Shown here: positions 22,681 to 32,561 of the stretch, one piece after another
How the letters are laid out: the number at the start of each line of letters is the position of its first letter
Position numbering within the stretch: the first letter of the stretch is position 1
NCBI GenBank assembly: GCA_028869255.1
Contig: CP110972.1
Location: 191,001-255,000 of the forward strand
From: Pseudomonas poae
GTDB taxonomy: Bacteria > Pseudomonadota > Gammaproteobacteria > Pseudomonadales > Pseudomonadaceae
DNA: 64,000 nucleotides
Direction of reading: 5' to 3'
The notes under the pieces: model-generated
What the model saw: only the letters and a program-made list of their open reading frames with translations
Databases searched by the model: none
Told to the model about the DNA's origin: nothing
Made by a program: the position numbers and the translations under genes

Positions 22681-22718
22681 CCTGTGTAGCAAGCAGGCGT
22701 GTGTGGCAAGCCGGCTTG

Positions 22719-22850
22719 TGTGGCGAGCGGGCTTGCCCGCGTCGGGCTGCGCAGCAGCCCCAAAACCTGAAACCGTGGTTTACCTGACTAAGCGCGGCGA
22801 GCCTACTGGGGCTGCTTCGCAGCCCAACGCGGGCAAGCCCGCTCGCCACA
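22719..22850. repeat. REP-bounded repeat, copy 1
   Basis: A 132-base unit whose ends are long inverted repeats: TGTGGCGAGCGGGCTTGCCC at the left and its complement at the right, with a second inverted pair GGGCTGCGCAGCAGCCCC/GGGGCTGCTTCGCAGCCC inside. It is non-coding. Confidence 0.85.
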
Positions 22851-22870
22851 TTGATTGCAGTGCACTGCAT

Positions 22871-22926
22871 CGGTTGCCAGCGGACTGTGGATGAGATTAC
22901 GCGCTGGATGCGCGGGCGGTGGCGAG
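22871..22926 (+). pseudogene. Rearranged duplicate fragment of the DUF1289 gene
   Basis: Bases 22871-22908 repeat 22539-22576 of the DUF1289 gene, and 22909-22926 continue with a match to 22623-22640. So 46 bases of the original are missing at the junction. It sits between two copies of the REP-bounded unit and marks an imperfect tandem duplication. It cannot encode the protein. Confidence 0.8.
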
Positions 22927-22934
22927 CCGGCGTG

Positions 22935-23066
22935 TGTGGCGAGCGGGCTTGCCCGCGTTGGGCTGCGCAGCAGCCCCAAAACCTGACACCGTGGTTTACC
23001 TGACCAAGCGCGGCGAGCCTACTGGGGCTGCTTCGCAGCCCAACGCGGGCAAGCCCGCTCGCCACA
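22935..23066. repeat. REP-bounded repeat, copy 2
   Basis: A second 132-base copy of the unit at 22719-22850, differing at only a few positions, such as CGTTGGG for CGTCGGG and GACACC for GAAACC. Both copies are followed by the same TTGATTGCAGTGCA tail. Confidence 0.85.
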
Positions 23067-23117
23067 TTGATTGCAGTGCATTACCCTGTGCGGCATTACC
23101 TACAGGCCCGTCCCGTC

Positions 23118-23585
23118 ATGCTCTTCCTGATCGCCTACATCAGCAGCGTCGTGCTGATCAACTTCGCTTTTTCTACCGCCCCACACTTGGATGTCATCTG
23201 GTCCGCCTGGGGTGGCCTGGTGTTTGTCCTGCGGGACATGGTGCAAACCCGCTTCGGCCATGGCGCTATCCTGGCCATGCTGGCGGCGCTGGTGCTGTCG
23301 TATATCACCTCCGACCCGTCTATCGCGCTGGCCAGCGCCACGGCGTTCGCAGTGTCCGAGTGCATCGACTGGCTGGTGTTCAGCATCACCAAACGCCCGC
23401 TCCATGACCGTCTGTGGATAAGTTCGGCGCTGAGCATTCCCCTCGATACCTTCATCTTCTTCGGCCTGATTGGCGCACTCACGCCGGCGGTGGCGGGTAC
23501 CGCGCTGGTGTCGAAATTCGCCGGCGTCACGGTGGTGTGGCTGATCATGGCCTGGCGTGTGCGCAAGCGGGCCGTCGCCAACTGA
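23118..23585 (+). CDS. VUT-family (YhhQ-like) membrane protein
   Basis: A 155-residue membrane protein with about five hydrophobic segments, resembling the VUT/DUF165 group (LIAYISSVVLINFAF, SAWGGLVFVLRDMVQ, ASATAFAVSECIDWLVF). The larger relative YhhQ transports queuosine precursors; this one is shorter, and its substrate is inferred only. The ATG at 23118 is the first sensible start; the ribosome site is weak. Upstream sequence derives from the repeat region. Confidence 0.78.
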   Translation: MLFLIAYISSVVLINFAFSTAPHLDVIWSAWGGLVFVLRDMVQTRFGHGAILAMLAALVLSYITSDPSIALASATAFAVSECIDWLVFSITKRPLHDRLWISSALSIPLDTFIFFGLIGALTPAVAGTALVSKFAGVTVVWLIMAWRVRKRAVAN

Positions 23586-23654
23586 GGCCAATGGCTGCAG
23601 TTCATGTAAAATGCCGGCCTTTCTCCAAATGATCCGCTCCCCTGAGGACCTGAG

Positions 23655-24836
23655 ATGACCCGAATCGGAACTCCATTGTCGCCAACCGCGACCCGCGTAA
23701 TGCTGTGTGGCTGCGGTGAGCTGGGCAAGGAAGTGGTAATCGAACTGCAACGCCTGGGCGTTGAAGTGATTGCCGTGGATCGCTACGCCAACGCGCCGGC
23801 CATGCAGGTGGCGCATCGCAGTCACGTGATCAACATGCTCGACGGCGCCGCGTTGCGTGCCGTGATCGAAGCGGAAAAGCCGCACTTCATCGTGCCGGAA
23901 ATCGAAGCCATCGCCACCGCCACCCTGGTGGAGCTGGAGGCCGAAGGTTTCACCGTGATCCCGACCGCACGTGCTACCTCGCTGACCATGAACCGCGAAG
24001 GCATCCGTCGCCTGGCCGCTGAAGAGCTGGACCTGCCGACCTCGCCGTACCACTTCGCCGACACCTTCGAGGACTACAGCAAGGCCGTCCATGACCTGGG
24101 CTTCCCTTGCGTGGTCAAGCCGGTGATGAGTTCCTCGGGCAAGGGCCAGAGCCTGCTGCGCAGCGTCGACGACGTGCAGAAAGCCTGGGATTACGCCCAG
24201 GAAGGCGGGCGTGCCGGTAAAGGCCGGGTGATCATCGAAGGGTTTATCGATTTTGACTACGAAATCACCCTGCTGACCGTGCGTCACATCGGCGGCACCA
24301 CCTTCTGCGCGCCGGTCGGCCACCGTCAGGAGAAGGGCGACTACCAGGAATCCTGGCAGCCGCAAGCCATGAGCCCGATTGCCCTGGCGGAATCCGAACG
24401 TGTTGCCAAAGCGGTAACCGAGGCGCTGGGTGGCCGTGGCCTGTTTGGCGTTGAGTTGTTCATCAAGGGCGATCAGGTGTGGTTCAGCGAAGTCTCGCCG
24501 CGCCCGCATGACACCGGTTTGGTCACGCTGATCTCTCAGGACCTGTCGCAGTTCGCGCTGCACGCTCGCGCCATCCTGGGCCTGCCGATCCCGTTGATCC
24601 GACAGTTCGGGCCTTCGGCTTCGGCGGTGATCCTGGTGGAAGGGCAGTCGACCCAGACCGCGTTCGCCAACCTCGGCGCTGCATTGAGCGAGCCGGATAC
24701 GGCGTTGCGTCTGTTTGGTAAGCCTGAGGTGAATGGCCAGCGTCGGATGGGTGTGGCGTTGGCTCGGGATGAGTCGATTGAGGCGGCGCGGGCTAAAGCC
24801 ACCCGTGCTTCCCAAGCGGTTGTTGTAGAGCTGTAA
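23655..24836 (+). CDS. purT: Formate-dependent GAR transformylase
   Basis: A 393-residue ATP-grasp enzyme that forms formyl-GAR from GAR, formate and ATP, an alternative to folate-dependent PurN. It shows [10 protein letters not shown] at the nucleotide-fold N-terminus, the ATP-grasp SSSGKGQS loop, [17 protein letters not shown] and [10 protein letters not shown] near the metal site. Length is typical. The ATG follows GAGGACCTGAG. It is a single gene ending in a REP pair. Confidence 0.96.
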   Translation: MTRIGTPLSPTATRVMLCGCGELGKEVVIELQRLGVEVIAVDRYANAPAMQVAHRSHVINMLDGAALRAVIEAEKPHFIVPEIEAIATATLVELEAEGFTVIPTARATSLTMNREGIRRLAAEELDLPTSPYHFADTFEDYSKAVHDLGFPCVVKPVMSSSGKGQSLLRSVDDVQKAWDYAQEGGRAGKGRVIIEGFIDFDYEITLLTVRHIGGTTFCAPVGHRQEKGDYQESWQPQAMSPIALAESERVAKAVTEALGGRGLFGVELFIKGDQVWFSEVSPRPHDTGLVTLISQDLSQFALHARAILGLPIPLIRQFGPSASAVILVEGQSTQTAFANLGAALSEPDTALRLFGKPEVNGQRRMGVALARDESIEAARAKATRASQAVVVEL

Positions 24837-24850
24837 ACCGCGTCGCGTCT

Positions 24851-24939
24851 ATCGCAGGCAAGCCAGCTCCCACATTTGATTGCATTCCTACAGGGTAAAT
24901 GCGGCCCAAAGTGGGAGCTGGCTTGCTCGCGAAAGCGAT
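24851..24939. repeat. Hybrid REP pair
   Basis: The left arm carries the CGCAGGCAAGCCAGCTCCCAC variant, while the right arm reads GTGGGAGCTGGCTTGCTCGCGA, mixing features of two REP types. It lies between the convergent ends of purT and the MFS gene. Confidence 0.85.
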
Positions 24940-24942
24940 CTA

Positions 24943-26253
24943 TCAGACGACGCGATTTAAATCATTATCCCGCGTCTCTTTCAGGCACAGCACAGCAATC
25001 AAGCTGAGCAATGCTGCCGCCGACACATACCCGCCGACATAACTCAGCCCGCCCATCGCCACCAGCTTGGTCGCGAAGAACGGTGCGGCCGACGCTCCGA
25101 CAATTCCTCCCAGGTTATACGCCGCCGAAGCGCCGGTATAACGCACGCGGGTCGGGAACAGTTCCGGCAGCATCGCGCCCATCGGGGCGAAGGTTACGCC
25201 CATCAGGAACAGCTCCAGCGCCAGGAACAACGCAACGGCCCAGGTTGAACCGTGGGTCAGCAGCGGCTCCATGGTAAAGCCCGACAGAATCGCCAGGACC
25301 GCGCCGACGATCAGCACCGGCTTGCGCCCGTAGCGATCACTGGCCAGGGCCGCCAGCGGTGTGGCCAGCCCCATGAACAGCACCGCAAAGCACAGCAGGC
25401 CGAGGAAGGTCTCGCGGCTGTAGCCCAGCGTCGATACGCCGTAGCTCAGGGAAAACGCGGTGGTGATGTAGAACAGTGCGTAGCACACCACCATCGACGC
25501 GGCGCCCAGCAAAACCGGCAGCCAGTGCTGGCTGAACAACTCCACCAACGGCACTTTGACCGGCGCTTGCTTGGCCACGGCGTTGGCGAACACCGGGGTT
25601 TCATGCAGCTTCAGGCGTGCATACAGGCCGACCATCACCAGCGCGGCGCTGAGGATAAACGGGATGCGCCAGCCCCAGCTGCGGAACTGCTCGTCGTTGA
25701 GGCTCATGGCCAGAATCAGGAACAGCCCGTTGGCGGCGAGGAAGCCAATCGAAGGGCCCAACTGCGGGAACATCCCGAACCAGGCGCGCTTGCCCTTTGG
25801 CGCGTTCTCTGTAGCCAGCAACGCCGCGCCGCCCCATTCCCCGCCGAGGCCCAGGCCCTGGCCGAAACGCAGCACGCACAACAGGATCGGCGCCCAGGCC
25901 CCGATGCTGTCATACCCGGGCAGCAAGCCGATCAAGGTGGTGCACACGCCCATCAACAGCAGCGAGGCCACCAGGGTCGATTTGCGGCCGATACGGTCCC
26001 CGAAGTGGCCGAACAGCGCCGAGCCCAGCGGGCGGGCGATGAAGGCGATGCCGAAGGTCAGGAACGACGCCAGCATCTGCGCGGTGCCGGAGGTCTGCGG
26101 GAAGAATACCGGGCCGATTACCAGCGCGGCGGCCGTGGCATAGATATAGAAGTCGTAGAACTCGATAGCGGTGCCGACGATGCTCGCCGTGGCGACGCGG
26201 GCGGTCGAGTTGGTCGGGGCGGCGGTCGCGGCCTCGTTATAGGTGGTGCTCAT
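24943..26253 (-). CDS. MFS transporter, metabolite:H+ symporter family
   Basis: A 436-residue inner-membrane transporter with 12 predicted helices. The MHS-subfamily signatures are visible: TAIEFYDFYIYATAAALV in helix 1, FGHFGDRIGRKS in the loop 2-3, and DRYGRKPVL in the loop 8-9. Relatives such as ShiA and ProP carry organic acids, betaines or aromatic compounds; the substrate cannot be told from sequence. I use ATG 26253 because AGGGAT precedes it; an ATG seven codons upstream has no ribosome site. Confidence 0.9.
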   Translation of the reverse strand: MSTTYNEAATAAPTNSTARVATASIVGTAIEFYDFYIYATAAALVIGPVFFPQTSGTAQMLASFLTFGIAFIARPLGSALFGHFGDRIGRKSTLVASLLLMGVCTTLIGLLPGYDSIGAWAPILLCVLRFGQGLGLGGEWGGAALLATENAPKGKRAWFGMFPQLGPSIGFLAANGLFLILAMSLNDEQFRSWGWRIPFILSAALVMVGLYARLKLHETPVFANAVAKQAPVKVPLVELFSQHWLPVLLGAASMVVCYALFYITTAFSLSYGVSTLGYSRETFLGLLCFAVLFMGLATPLAALASDRYGRKPVLIVGAVLAILSGFTMEPLLTHGSTWAVALFLALELFLMGVTFAPMGAMLPELFPTRVRYTGASAAYNLGGIVGASAAPFFATKLVAMGGLSYVGGYVSAAALLSLIAVLCLKETRDNDLNRVV

Positions 26254-26609
26254 TGAGGTATCCCTGACGGTCATTGCGCGTTTGGACGCGGATTATTATT
26301 GGTCGAACACCCATGGATCAGGGTTGTGCGCGGGGCGGCTCGGGATGGGAGCGAACACCGCTCAGACACGGTAAAGCGGTGCCTGGACGCGCAGAGTGCG
26401 GGTAGCACGCGGTCGGGCGGGGCTCTGGTAAGCCGCACCGATTATAGGAAGGGGTTTGAACATACAACAAGGGGGCTGACACGCTGAAAATCCAAATGTG
26501 GGAGCGGGCTTGCTCGCGAAGGCGGTGGGTCAGTCAGCTCATCTTTAACTGATCTACCGCTTTCGCGAGCAAGCCCGCTCCCACATTGGAAATGTGTTGT
26601 GCCAGGAGG
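26254..26609. other. Intergenic region with REP
   Basis: A GC-rich, non-coding stretch between the MFS gene start and the end of the corC-like gene. The last ~100 bases are a REP pair (listed separately). The rest should contain the MFS promoter, but I see no convincing -35/-10 pair and no conserved gene. Confidence 0.5.
26493..26588. repeat. REP palindrome pair
   Basis: CAAATGTGGGAGCGGGCTTGC and its reverse complement enclose a spacer of about 45 bases. Both arms are the GCTCGCGA type. It is located just after the corC-like gene on the minus strand. Confidence 0.9.
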
Positions 26610-27848
26610 TCAGGCGGCGACCGGCACGCGGCTGGTGTGCCAGATCAGCACCTTGCTGACGCGGTTGTCCTCGGTCTCGAGGATTTCCAGGCGGTAGCGC
26701 CCGATTTTCAGGCACACCGCGCAATCCGGGATCGTCTCCAGCGCTTCGGTGACCAGGCCGTTGAGGGTCTTGGGGCCGTCGCTGGGCAGGTGCCAGCCCA
26801 GGCTCTTGTTCAGTTCACGGATCGACGCCGCGCCGTCGATGATATAGCGGCCATCCGTTTGCGCCTCAATGTGCGGGTTATCCACGGCCTGATCGCTTTC
26901 GAACTCGCCGACGATTTCTTCGAGGATATCTTCCAGGGTGACGATGCCCAGCACTTCGCCGTATTCGTCCACCACCATGCCCAGGCGGCGCTGCTGTTTG
27001 TGGAAGTTCAGCAGCTGCAGTTGCAGCGGGGTGCTTTCCGGCACGAAGTAGGGCTCGTGGCAGGCGGCGAGCAGCGCCTCTTTGGTCAGGCTGGCATCGG
27101 GCAGCAGGTGCTGGATCTGCCGCGTATTAAGCACCGCCTCGACCTGGTTGATGTCGCTGTGGAACACCGGCAGGCGCGTGCGCTCGGAGGTGCGCAGTTG
27201 TTCGATGATGTCCTCGACCGGGTCGTCCAGGTTGATGCCGTCCACTTCGCTGCGTGGTACCAGGATGTCATTGACGGTGATGTTGTCCAGGGCGTGGATG
27301 CCCGGCATGCCCGGCGTGCGGTTTTCGTCGGCTTTTGGCTCTGGTTCGTCATCGTGGTCCGGCAGCGGCTCGTCGCTCTTTTTCACCATGCCCGATTTGC
27401 GCGCAAATGGGCGCAGCAGCAACAGGCTGATGCCGTTGAGCAGCCAGGCCGCGGGGTAGAGGATTTTCAGCGGCACGCCCAGCAGCGTGTTACCAAAGCC
27501 CAGCACCGCTTGTGGGTGGCGGGTGGCCAGGGCGCGGGGCAGGTAGTCGGCCAGCACCAGCAGCAGGCCACAGGAGATCAGCCAGCCGAGCCACGGACCA
27601 TTTTGCGCCCAGGCGTAGATCGCCAGCAGCGTGCAGAGAATCACCACCGCTGCGCGACACAGGCTGTTGCACAGGATCAGGCTGTTACGCGGGAAGTGCA
27701 GACGGGTGGCGGCCTTGTCGCCCTGGCGTGTGCCGGGGCGCAGGGCCAGCAGGTGTTGTTGTGCAGCTTCGATGGCGGTAAACAGCGCCGCCCATAACAC
27801 CAGCAAGGCGATTACCGCGAGCATCGGCCCAAGGGGCAAGTTGTCCAT
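26610..27848 (-). CDS. CNNM/CorC-family transporter-associated protein
   Basis: A 412-residue protein with an N-terminal CNNM membrane domain of about four helices (1-150), a cytosolic CBS pair at about 190-310 (LVPRSEVDGI, VVDEYGEVLGIVTLEDILEEIVGE) and a C-terminal CorC/HlyC domain (about 330-405). Relatives (YfjD/CorB) act in magnesium or cobalt efflux and resistance. It is 13 bases downstream of the YpjD-like gene. The role in divalent-cation homeostasis is inferred from family. Confidence 0.88.
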   Translation of the reverse strand: MDNLPLGPMLAVIALLVLWAALFTAIEAAQQHLLALRPGTRQGDKAATRLHFPRNSLILCNSLCRAAVVILCTLLAIYAWAQNGPWLGWLISCGLLLVLADYLPRALATRHPQAVLGFGNTLLGVPLKILYPAAWLLNGISLLLLRPFARKSGMVKKSDEPLPDHDDEPEPKADENRTPGMPGIHALDNITVNDILVPRSEVDGINLDDPVEDIIEQLRTSERTRLPVFHSDINQVEAVLNTRQIQHLLPDASLTKEALLAACHEPYFVPESTPLQLQLLNFHKQQRRLGMVVDEYGEVLGIVTLEDILEEIVGEFESDQAVDNPHIEAQTDGRYIIDGAASIRELNKSLGWHLPSDGPKTLNGLVTEALETIPDCAVCLKIGRYRLEILETEDNRVSKVLIWHTSRVPVAA

Positions 27849-27860
27849 GATCGCCGCCCG

Positions 27861-28673
27861 TCAGATATGCAGGATGTATTCGCGAACCAGCTTGCTGCCA
27901 AAGTAGGCCAGCATCAGCAGGCAGAAGCCGGCCAGGGTCCAGCGAATCGCCTTGTGCCCACGCCAGCCGAGGCGGTTACGGCCCCACAGCAACACGCTGA
28001 ACACCACCCACGCCAGGCACGCCAGCAGGGTTTTGTGCACCAGGTGCTGGGCGAACAGGTTCTCGACGAACAGCCAGCCGGAGATCAGCGACAGCGACAG
28101 CAGCGTCCAGCCGGCCCACAGGAAACCGAACAGCAGGCTTTCCATGGTTTGCAGCGGCGGGAAGTTCTTGATCAGCCCGGAGGGGTGCTTGTGTTTGAGC
28201 TGGTGGTCCTGCAGCAGCAGGAGCAAGGCCTGGAACACCGCGATGGTGAACATGCCGTAGGCGAGGATCGACAGCAGGATATGCGCGAGGATGCCTGGCT
28301 CTTCATCAATGACCTGCACGGTGCCGGTGGGCGCGAATTGCGCCAGCAGCACCGTCAGCACACCCAGCGGGAACAGCAGTACCAGCAGGTTCTCGACGGG
28401 AATGCGGTAGCAGGCCATCAGCGTCAGCGCGATCACGGCGGCCGCAATCAGGCTGGCGGCGCTGAAAAAATCCAGGCCCAGGCCAACCGGCGTCATCAGA
28501 TGGGTAAACAGGCTCGCGGCATGGGCCAGCAGGGCAAGGACGCCCAGGCCGACCAGCAGGCGTTTGTCCGCCTTGGCGCCTTGGGCCAGACGAGTGCCCT
28601 GATAGAGGGTCGCAGCGGCATACAAGATGGCGGCGGCGAGGCTGGGTAGCAAACTGGGTGACAAGGGGACCAT
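27861..28673 (-). CDS. YpjD/CcsA-like cytochrome c assembly membrane protein
   Basis: A 270-residue protein with eight hydrophobic segments and the CcsA/HemX-type fold. A conserved segment around DEEPGILAHILLSILAYG has the histidine typical of heme-handling relatives. Usual annotations are inner-membrane protein YpjD or cytochrome c assembly protein; direct function is not established. It lies opposite ffh, as is usual in gammaproteobacteria. Confidence 0.85.
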   Translation of the reverse strand: MVPLSPSLLPSLAAAILYAAATLYQGTRLAQGAKADKRLLVGLGVLALLAHAASLFTHLMTPVGLGLDFFSAASLIAAAVIALTLMACYRIPVENLLVLLFPLGVLTVLLAQFAPTGTVQVIDEEPGILAHILLSILAYGMFTIAVFQALLLLLQDHQLKHKHPSGLIKNFPPLQTMESLLFGFLWAGWTLLSLSLISGWLFVENLFAQHLVHKTLLACLAWVVFSVLLWGRNRLGWRGHKAIRWTLAGFCLLMLAYFGSKLVREYILHI

Positions 28674-28777
28674 AAATCCTGATAGACAAGCCCGAAAGGC
28701 GCTGAGTTTGGCATACCCCTGCGTTCCACGAAAGACTCCCGGGCCAGACAGCGGGTGTGCATGGGCGCAGTCTTCGC

Positions 28778-28783
28778 TATAAT
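28778..28783 (+). promoter_or_regulatory. Putative ffh promoter -10
   Basis: A perfect TATAAT hexamer about 125 bases before the ffh start, in the ypjD/ffh divergent gap. The matching -35 region is poor, so the call rests on the -10 alone. Confidence 0.45.
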
Positions 28784-28907
28784 CCGCGACCTGCCCACGC
28801 CGCAGGCTCGCCGAGCGCTGTTTTTAATAGCGATTTACCACAGCCTGGGCCGTCATTACCTCGGTCTACCAATGCATTTCGATGAATGGGGCCTGAAAGG
28901 ATCGCGC

Positions 28908-30284
28908 ATGTTTGAAAACTTGACTGACCGTCTCTCGCAGACGCTGCGCCACGTAACCGGCAAGGCCAAGCTGACCGAGGACAATATTAAAGACACCCTG
29001 CGTGAAGTGCGCATGGCGTTGCTGGAAGCCGATGTGGCCTTGCCTGTGGTCAAGGACTTCGTCAACTCGGTCAAAGAGCGCGCGGTCGGCACGGAAGTGT
29101 CCCGCAGCCTGACCCCGGGCCAGGCCTTTGTGAAAATCGTGCAGGCCGAACTCGAAAGCCTGATGGGCGCGGCCAACGAAGACCTGAACCTCAGCGCCGT
29201 GCCACCGGCCGTCGTGCTGATGGCCGGTCTGCAAGGTGCGGGTAAAACCACCACCGCCGGCAAGCTGGCGCGCTTCCTTAAAGAGCGCAAGAAAAAATCC
29301 GTGATGGTGGTGTCGGCCGACGTGTACCGTCCGGCGGCCATCAAGCAGCTGGAAATGCTTGCAGGCGAAGTGGGCGTGACCTTCTTCCCGTCCGACCTGA
29401 GCCAGAAGCCGGTCGACATCGCCAACGCGGCTATTAAAGAAGCCAAGCTCAAATTCATCGACGTGGTTATCGTCGATACCGCCGGTCGCTTGCACATCGA
29501 CGAAGAGATGATGGGCGAGATCAAGGCGCTGCACGCCGCGATCAACCCGGTCGAGACGCTGTTCGTGGTCGACGCCATGACCGGCCAGGATGCTGCCAAC
29601 ACCGCCAAGGCGTTCGGTGATGCACTGCCGCTGACCGGCGTGATCCTGACCAAGGTCGACGGCGACGCCCGTGGTGGTGCCGCGCTGTCGGTACGCGCCA
29701 TCACCGGCAAACCGATCAAGTTCATCGGTATGGGCGAGAAGAGCGAAGCGCTCGAGCCGTTCCACCCAGAGCGGATCGCCTCGCGCATTCTGGGCATGGG
29801 CGACGTGCTCAGCCTGATCGAACAAGCGGAAGCGACCCTCGACAAGGACAAGGCCGATAAACTGGCCAAGAAGCTGAAGAAGGGCAAGGGCTTCGACCTC
29901 GAAGACTTCCGTGACCAGCTGCAACAAATGAAGAACATGGGCGGCCTCGGCGGCCTGATGGACAAGCTGCCGAACATCGGCGGTGTGAACCTGGCGCAAA
30001 TGGGCAATGCCCAGGGCGCGGCAGAGAAGCAGTTCAAGCAGATGGAAGCCATCATCAACTCCATGACCCCGGCCGAGCGCCGCGACCCTGAGCTGATCAG
30101 TGGTTCGCGCAAACGTCGGATCGCCATGGGCTCCGGTACCCAGGTGCAGGACATCGGTCGCTTGATCAAGCAGCACAAGCAGATGCAGAAGATGATGAAG
30201 AAATTCTCCGCAAAAGGCGGAATGGCCAAAATGATGCGCGGCATGGGCGGTATGTTGCCCGGCGGTGGCATGCCCAAGATGTAA
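28908..30284 (+). CDS. ffh: Signal recognition particle protein Ffh
   Basis: The SRP54 GTPase binds 4.5S RNA and targets nascent inner-membrane proteins to FtsY. The 458-residue protein has the N domain, the G domain with GLQGAGKTTTAGKL, DTAGRLH and TKVDGDARGG, and the methionine-rich M domain ending GGMLPGGGMPKM. ATG 28908 is preceded by AAAGGA at 7 bases; upstream in-frame codons are not needed. Essential housekeeping gene, intact here. Confidence 0.97.
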   Translation: MFENLTDRLSQTLRHVTGKAKLTEDNIKDTLREVRMALLEADVALPVVKDFVNSVKERAVGTEVSRSLTPGQAFVKIVQAELESLMGAANEDLNLSAVPPAVVLMAGLQGAGKTTTAGKLARFLKERKKKSVMVVSADVYRPAAIKQLEMLAGEVGVTFFPSDLSQKPVDIANAAIKEAKLKFIDVVIVDTAGRLHIDEEMMGEIKALHAAINPVETLFVVDAMTGQDAANTAKAFGDALPLTGVILTKVDGDARGGAALSVRAITGKPIKFIGMGEKSEALEPFHPERIASRILGMGDVLSLIEQAEATLDKDKADKLAKKLKKGKGFDLEDFRDQLQQMKNMGGLGGLMDKLPNIGGVNLAQMGNAQGAAEKQFKQMEAIINSMTPAERRDPELISGSRKRRIAMGSGTQVQDIGRLIKQHKQMQKMMKKFSAKGGMAKMMRGMGGMLPGGGMPKM

Positions 30285-30434
30285 AGAATTCGAGCAAGGG
30301 CTTGCCTTTGCTCCGACCCACAGGGATGTGGGATCTCCAGCAAACCCGCCGTTGGCGGGCGCTGACTCGCCGTTTTAACCGACGGCTCTATAGCAGATCT
30401 GAATGGCACGCTGATAGGCGCCAGAAAAAGACAT

Positions 30435-30462
30435 TTGCAAAAGTCCGGATATTCCTTAGAAT
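30435..30462 (+). promoter_or_regulatory. rpsP operon sigma70 promoter
   Basis: TTGCAA (30435-30440), 16-base spacer, TAGAAT (30457-30462), about 73 bases before the rpsP ATG. It is well placed to drive rpsP-rimM-trmD-rplS. Confidence 0.65.
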
Positions 30463-30534
30463 ATGCGGCCTTTCGGGCACCTATGCCCGCTGTGCATTTA
30501 GATTTGCAGCACCGACTACAGGAACGATGTTCAC

Positions 30535-30786
30535 ATGCTAACAATCCGTCTTGCCCTTGGCGGCTCCAAAAAGCGCCCGTTTTACCACTTGACCGTAACC
30601 GACAGCCGCAACCCGCGCGACGGTTCGCACAAGGAACAGGTTGGTTTCTTCAACCCTGTTGCTCGTGGTCAAGAAGTTCGTCTGTCCGTGAACCAAGAGC
30701 GCGTAGCCTACTGGCTGAGCGTGGGTGCACAGCCATCCGAGCGCGTTGCAAAACTGTTGAAGGACTCGGCTAAGGCCGCAGCCTGA
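30535..30786 (+). CDS. rpsP: 30S ribosomal protein S16
   Basis: An 83-residue ribosomal protein with the S16 start [21 protein letters not shown] and VGFFNP motif. It is the first gene of the rpsP-rimM-trmD-rplS operon, spaced five bases from rimM. Intact and of standard length. Confidence 0.97.
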   Translation: MLTIRLALGGSKKRPFYHLTVTDSRNPRDGSHKEQVGFFNPVARGQEVRLSVNQERVAYWLSVGAQPSERVAKLLKDSAKAAA

Positions 30787-30791
30787 GCAAT

Positions 30792-31328
30792 ATGAACGCG
30801 ACGCCAGCTGTTGCTGATGATTTGATCGTTATCGGCAAGATTTACTCTGTTCATGGCGTTCGCGGCGAAGTGAAGGTGTATTCCTTTACTGATCCGACTG
30901 AAAACCTGTTGCAGTACAAGGCCTGGACGCTCAAGCGCGAAGGTAGTGTGAAACAGGTCGAGCTGGTCAGTGGACGCGGGAGCGATAAGTTCCTGGTCGC
31001 AAAGCTCAAGGGTCTTGATGATCGTGAAGAAGCGCGTCTTCTGGCCGGTTATGAGATCTGCGTGCCGCGCAACCTGTTCCCTGAATTGACCGACGGCGAG
31101 TACTACTGGTACCAGCTGGAAGGTCTGAAGGTTATTGATCAACTCGGGCAATTGCTCGGGAAAATTGATCATCTTCTGGAAACCGGCGCCAATGATGTAA
31201 TGGTGGTCAAGCCTTGCGCTGGCAGCCTGGATGATCGCGAACGCCTGTTGCCGTATACCGAGCAATGCGTGTTGGCCGTCGACCTGGCAGCGGGCGAGAT
31301 GAAGGTGGAATGGGACGCGGACTTCTAA
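30792..31328 (+). CDS. rimM: Ribosome maturation factor RimM
   Basis: A 178-residue 16S processing factor that binds S19 during 30S head assembly. N-terminal RimM barrel ([19 protein letters not shown]) and C-terminal PRC barrel ([20 protein letters not shown]) are both complete. It sits five bases after rpsP and two before trmD. Confidence 0.96.
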   Translation: MNATPAVADDLIVIGKIYSVHGVRGEVKVYSFTDPTENLLQYKAWTLKREGSVKQVELVSGRGSDKFLVAKLKGLDDREEARLLAGYEICVPRNLFPELTDGEYYWYQLEGLKVIDQLGQLLGKIDHLLETGANDVMVVKPCAGSLDDRERLLPYTEQCVLAVDLAAGEMKVEWDADF

Positions 31329-31330
31329 GC

Positions 31331-32083
31331 GTGGCTAATTTGCGCATTGAAGTGATCAGTTTGTTTCCCGAGATGTTCTCCGCCATCAGCGAGTACGGCA
31401 TCACCAGTCGGGCGGTGAAACAGGGGCTGTTGCAGCTCACCTGTTGGAACCCGCGAGACTACACGACGGATCGACATCACACTGTGGACGATCGCCCATT
31501 TGGCGGTGGCCCGGGCATGGTGATGAAGATCAAGCCCCTGGAAGACGCGTTGGTTCAGGCCAAGGCAGCTGCCGGGGAGAAGGCGAAGGTAATTTACCTG
31601 TCCCCTCAAGGCCGTCAGCTGAAACAGGCTGGGGTCCGCGAACTGGCGAATGAGGAGGCCTTAATCCTGATTGCCGGTCGCTATGAAGGCATTGACGAGC
31701 GTTTTATTGAGGCTCATGTCGATGAAGAGTGGTCGATTGGGGACTATGTCCTGTCTGGCGGCGAGCTGCCGGCGATGGTCCTGATAGATGCGGTTACACG
31801 ACTGCTGCCTGGAGCTTTAGGGCATGCGGACTCCGCGGAGGAAGATTCCTTCACGGATGGTTTGCTGGATTGCCCGCACTACACCCGACCGGAGGTGTAT
31901 GCGGATCAGCGTGTTCCCGACGTATTGCTAAGTGGCAATCACGCACACATCCGGCGTTGGCGTTTACAGCAGTCCCTTGGTCGGACCTATGAACGACGCG
32001 CCGATCTTCTGGAAAGCCGCTCGCTTTCTGGAGAAGAGAAGAAGCTGCTCGAGGAATACATCCTCGCGCGGGACGATAGTTAA
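31331..32083 (+). CDS. trmD: tRNA (guanine-37-N1)-methyltransferase
   Basis: TrmD methylates G37 of tRNAs with a G36, using SAM, and prevents +1 frameshifting. The 250-residue protein has the trefoil-knot SAM site ([36 protein letters not shown]). The GTG at 31331 matches the family N-terminus (then [15 protein letters not shown]); an ATG at 31310 would overlap rimM and add unconserved residues. Confidence 0.95.
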   Translation: MANLRIEVISLFPEMFSAISEYGITSRAVKQGLLQLTCWNPRDYTTDRHHTVDDRPFGGGPGMVMKIKPLEDALVQAKAAAGEKAKVIYLSPQGRQLKQAGVRELANEEALILIAGRYEGIDERFIEAHVDEEWSIGDYVLSGGELPAMVLIDAVTRLLPGALGHADSAEEDSFTDGLLDCPHYTRPEVYADQRVPDVLLSGNHAHIRRWRLQQSLGRTYERRADLLESRSLSGEEKKLLEEYILARDDS

Positions 32084-32128
32084 CAACGTATCGATGGTAG
32101 GTCCGACGACTTACCTTAGGAGCACAGC

Positions 32129-32479
32129 ATGACTAACAAAATCATCCTTGCACTCGAAGCAGAGCAGATGACCAAAGAGATCCCTACCTTTGCCCCGGGC
32201 GACACCATTGTCGTTCAGGTGAAAGTGAAGGAAGGCGACCGTTCGCGTCTGCAAGCGTTCGAAGGCGTGGTAATCGCCAAGCGTAACCGTGGTGTGAACA
32301 GTGCTTTCACTGTTCGTAAAATCTCCAACGGTGTTGGCGTAGAGCGTACTTTCCAGACCTACAGCCCGCAAATCGACAGCATGGCCGTTAAGCGTCGCGG
32401 TGACGTACGTAAAGCCAAGCTGTACTACCTGCGTGACCTGTCCGGTAAAGCAGCTCGCATCAAGGAAAAGCTGGCTTAA
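32129..32479 (+). CDS. rplS: 50S ribosomal protein L19
   Basis: A 116-residue large-subunit protein at the 30S-50S interface, with typical [16 protein letters not shown] and [12 protein letters not shown] segments. ATG follows TTAGGAGCACAGC. It is the last gene of the operon and is followed by a strong terminator. Confidence 0.97.
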
Positions 32480-32498
32480 GTCCAGCTTCCCGATGCAG

Positions 32499-32526
32499 AA
32501 AAAAGCAGCCTACGGGCTGCTTTTTT
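32499..32526 (+). terminator. Terminator of rpsP-rplS operon
   Basis: GCAGCC/GGCTGC stem with a TACG tetraloop, preceded by A residues and followed by six T residues, so the stem extends with A-U pairs. It lies 20 bases after the rplS stop. Confidence 0.93.
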
Positions 32527-32561
32527 GTGCCTGAAATTTGCTCACTCCCCGGTATTTGTCC

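Noticed and set aside
23100..24815. 571-codon minus-strand frame across the VUT gene and purT
   Set aside because: Antisense shadow of two recognised genes; nothing coding-like across their intergenic gap.
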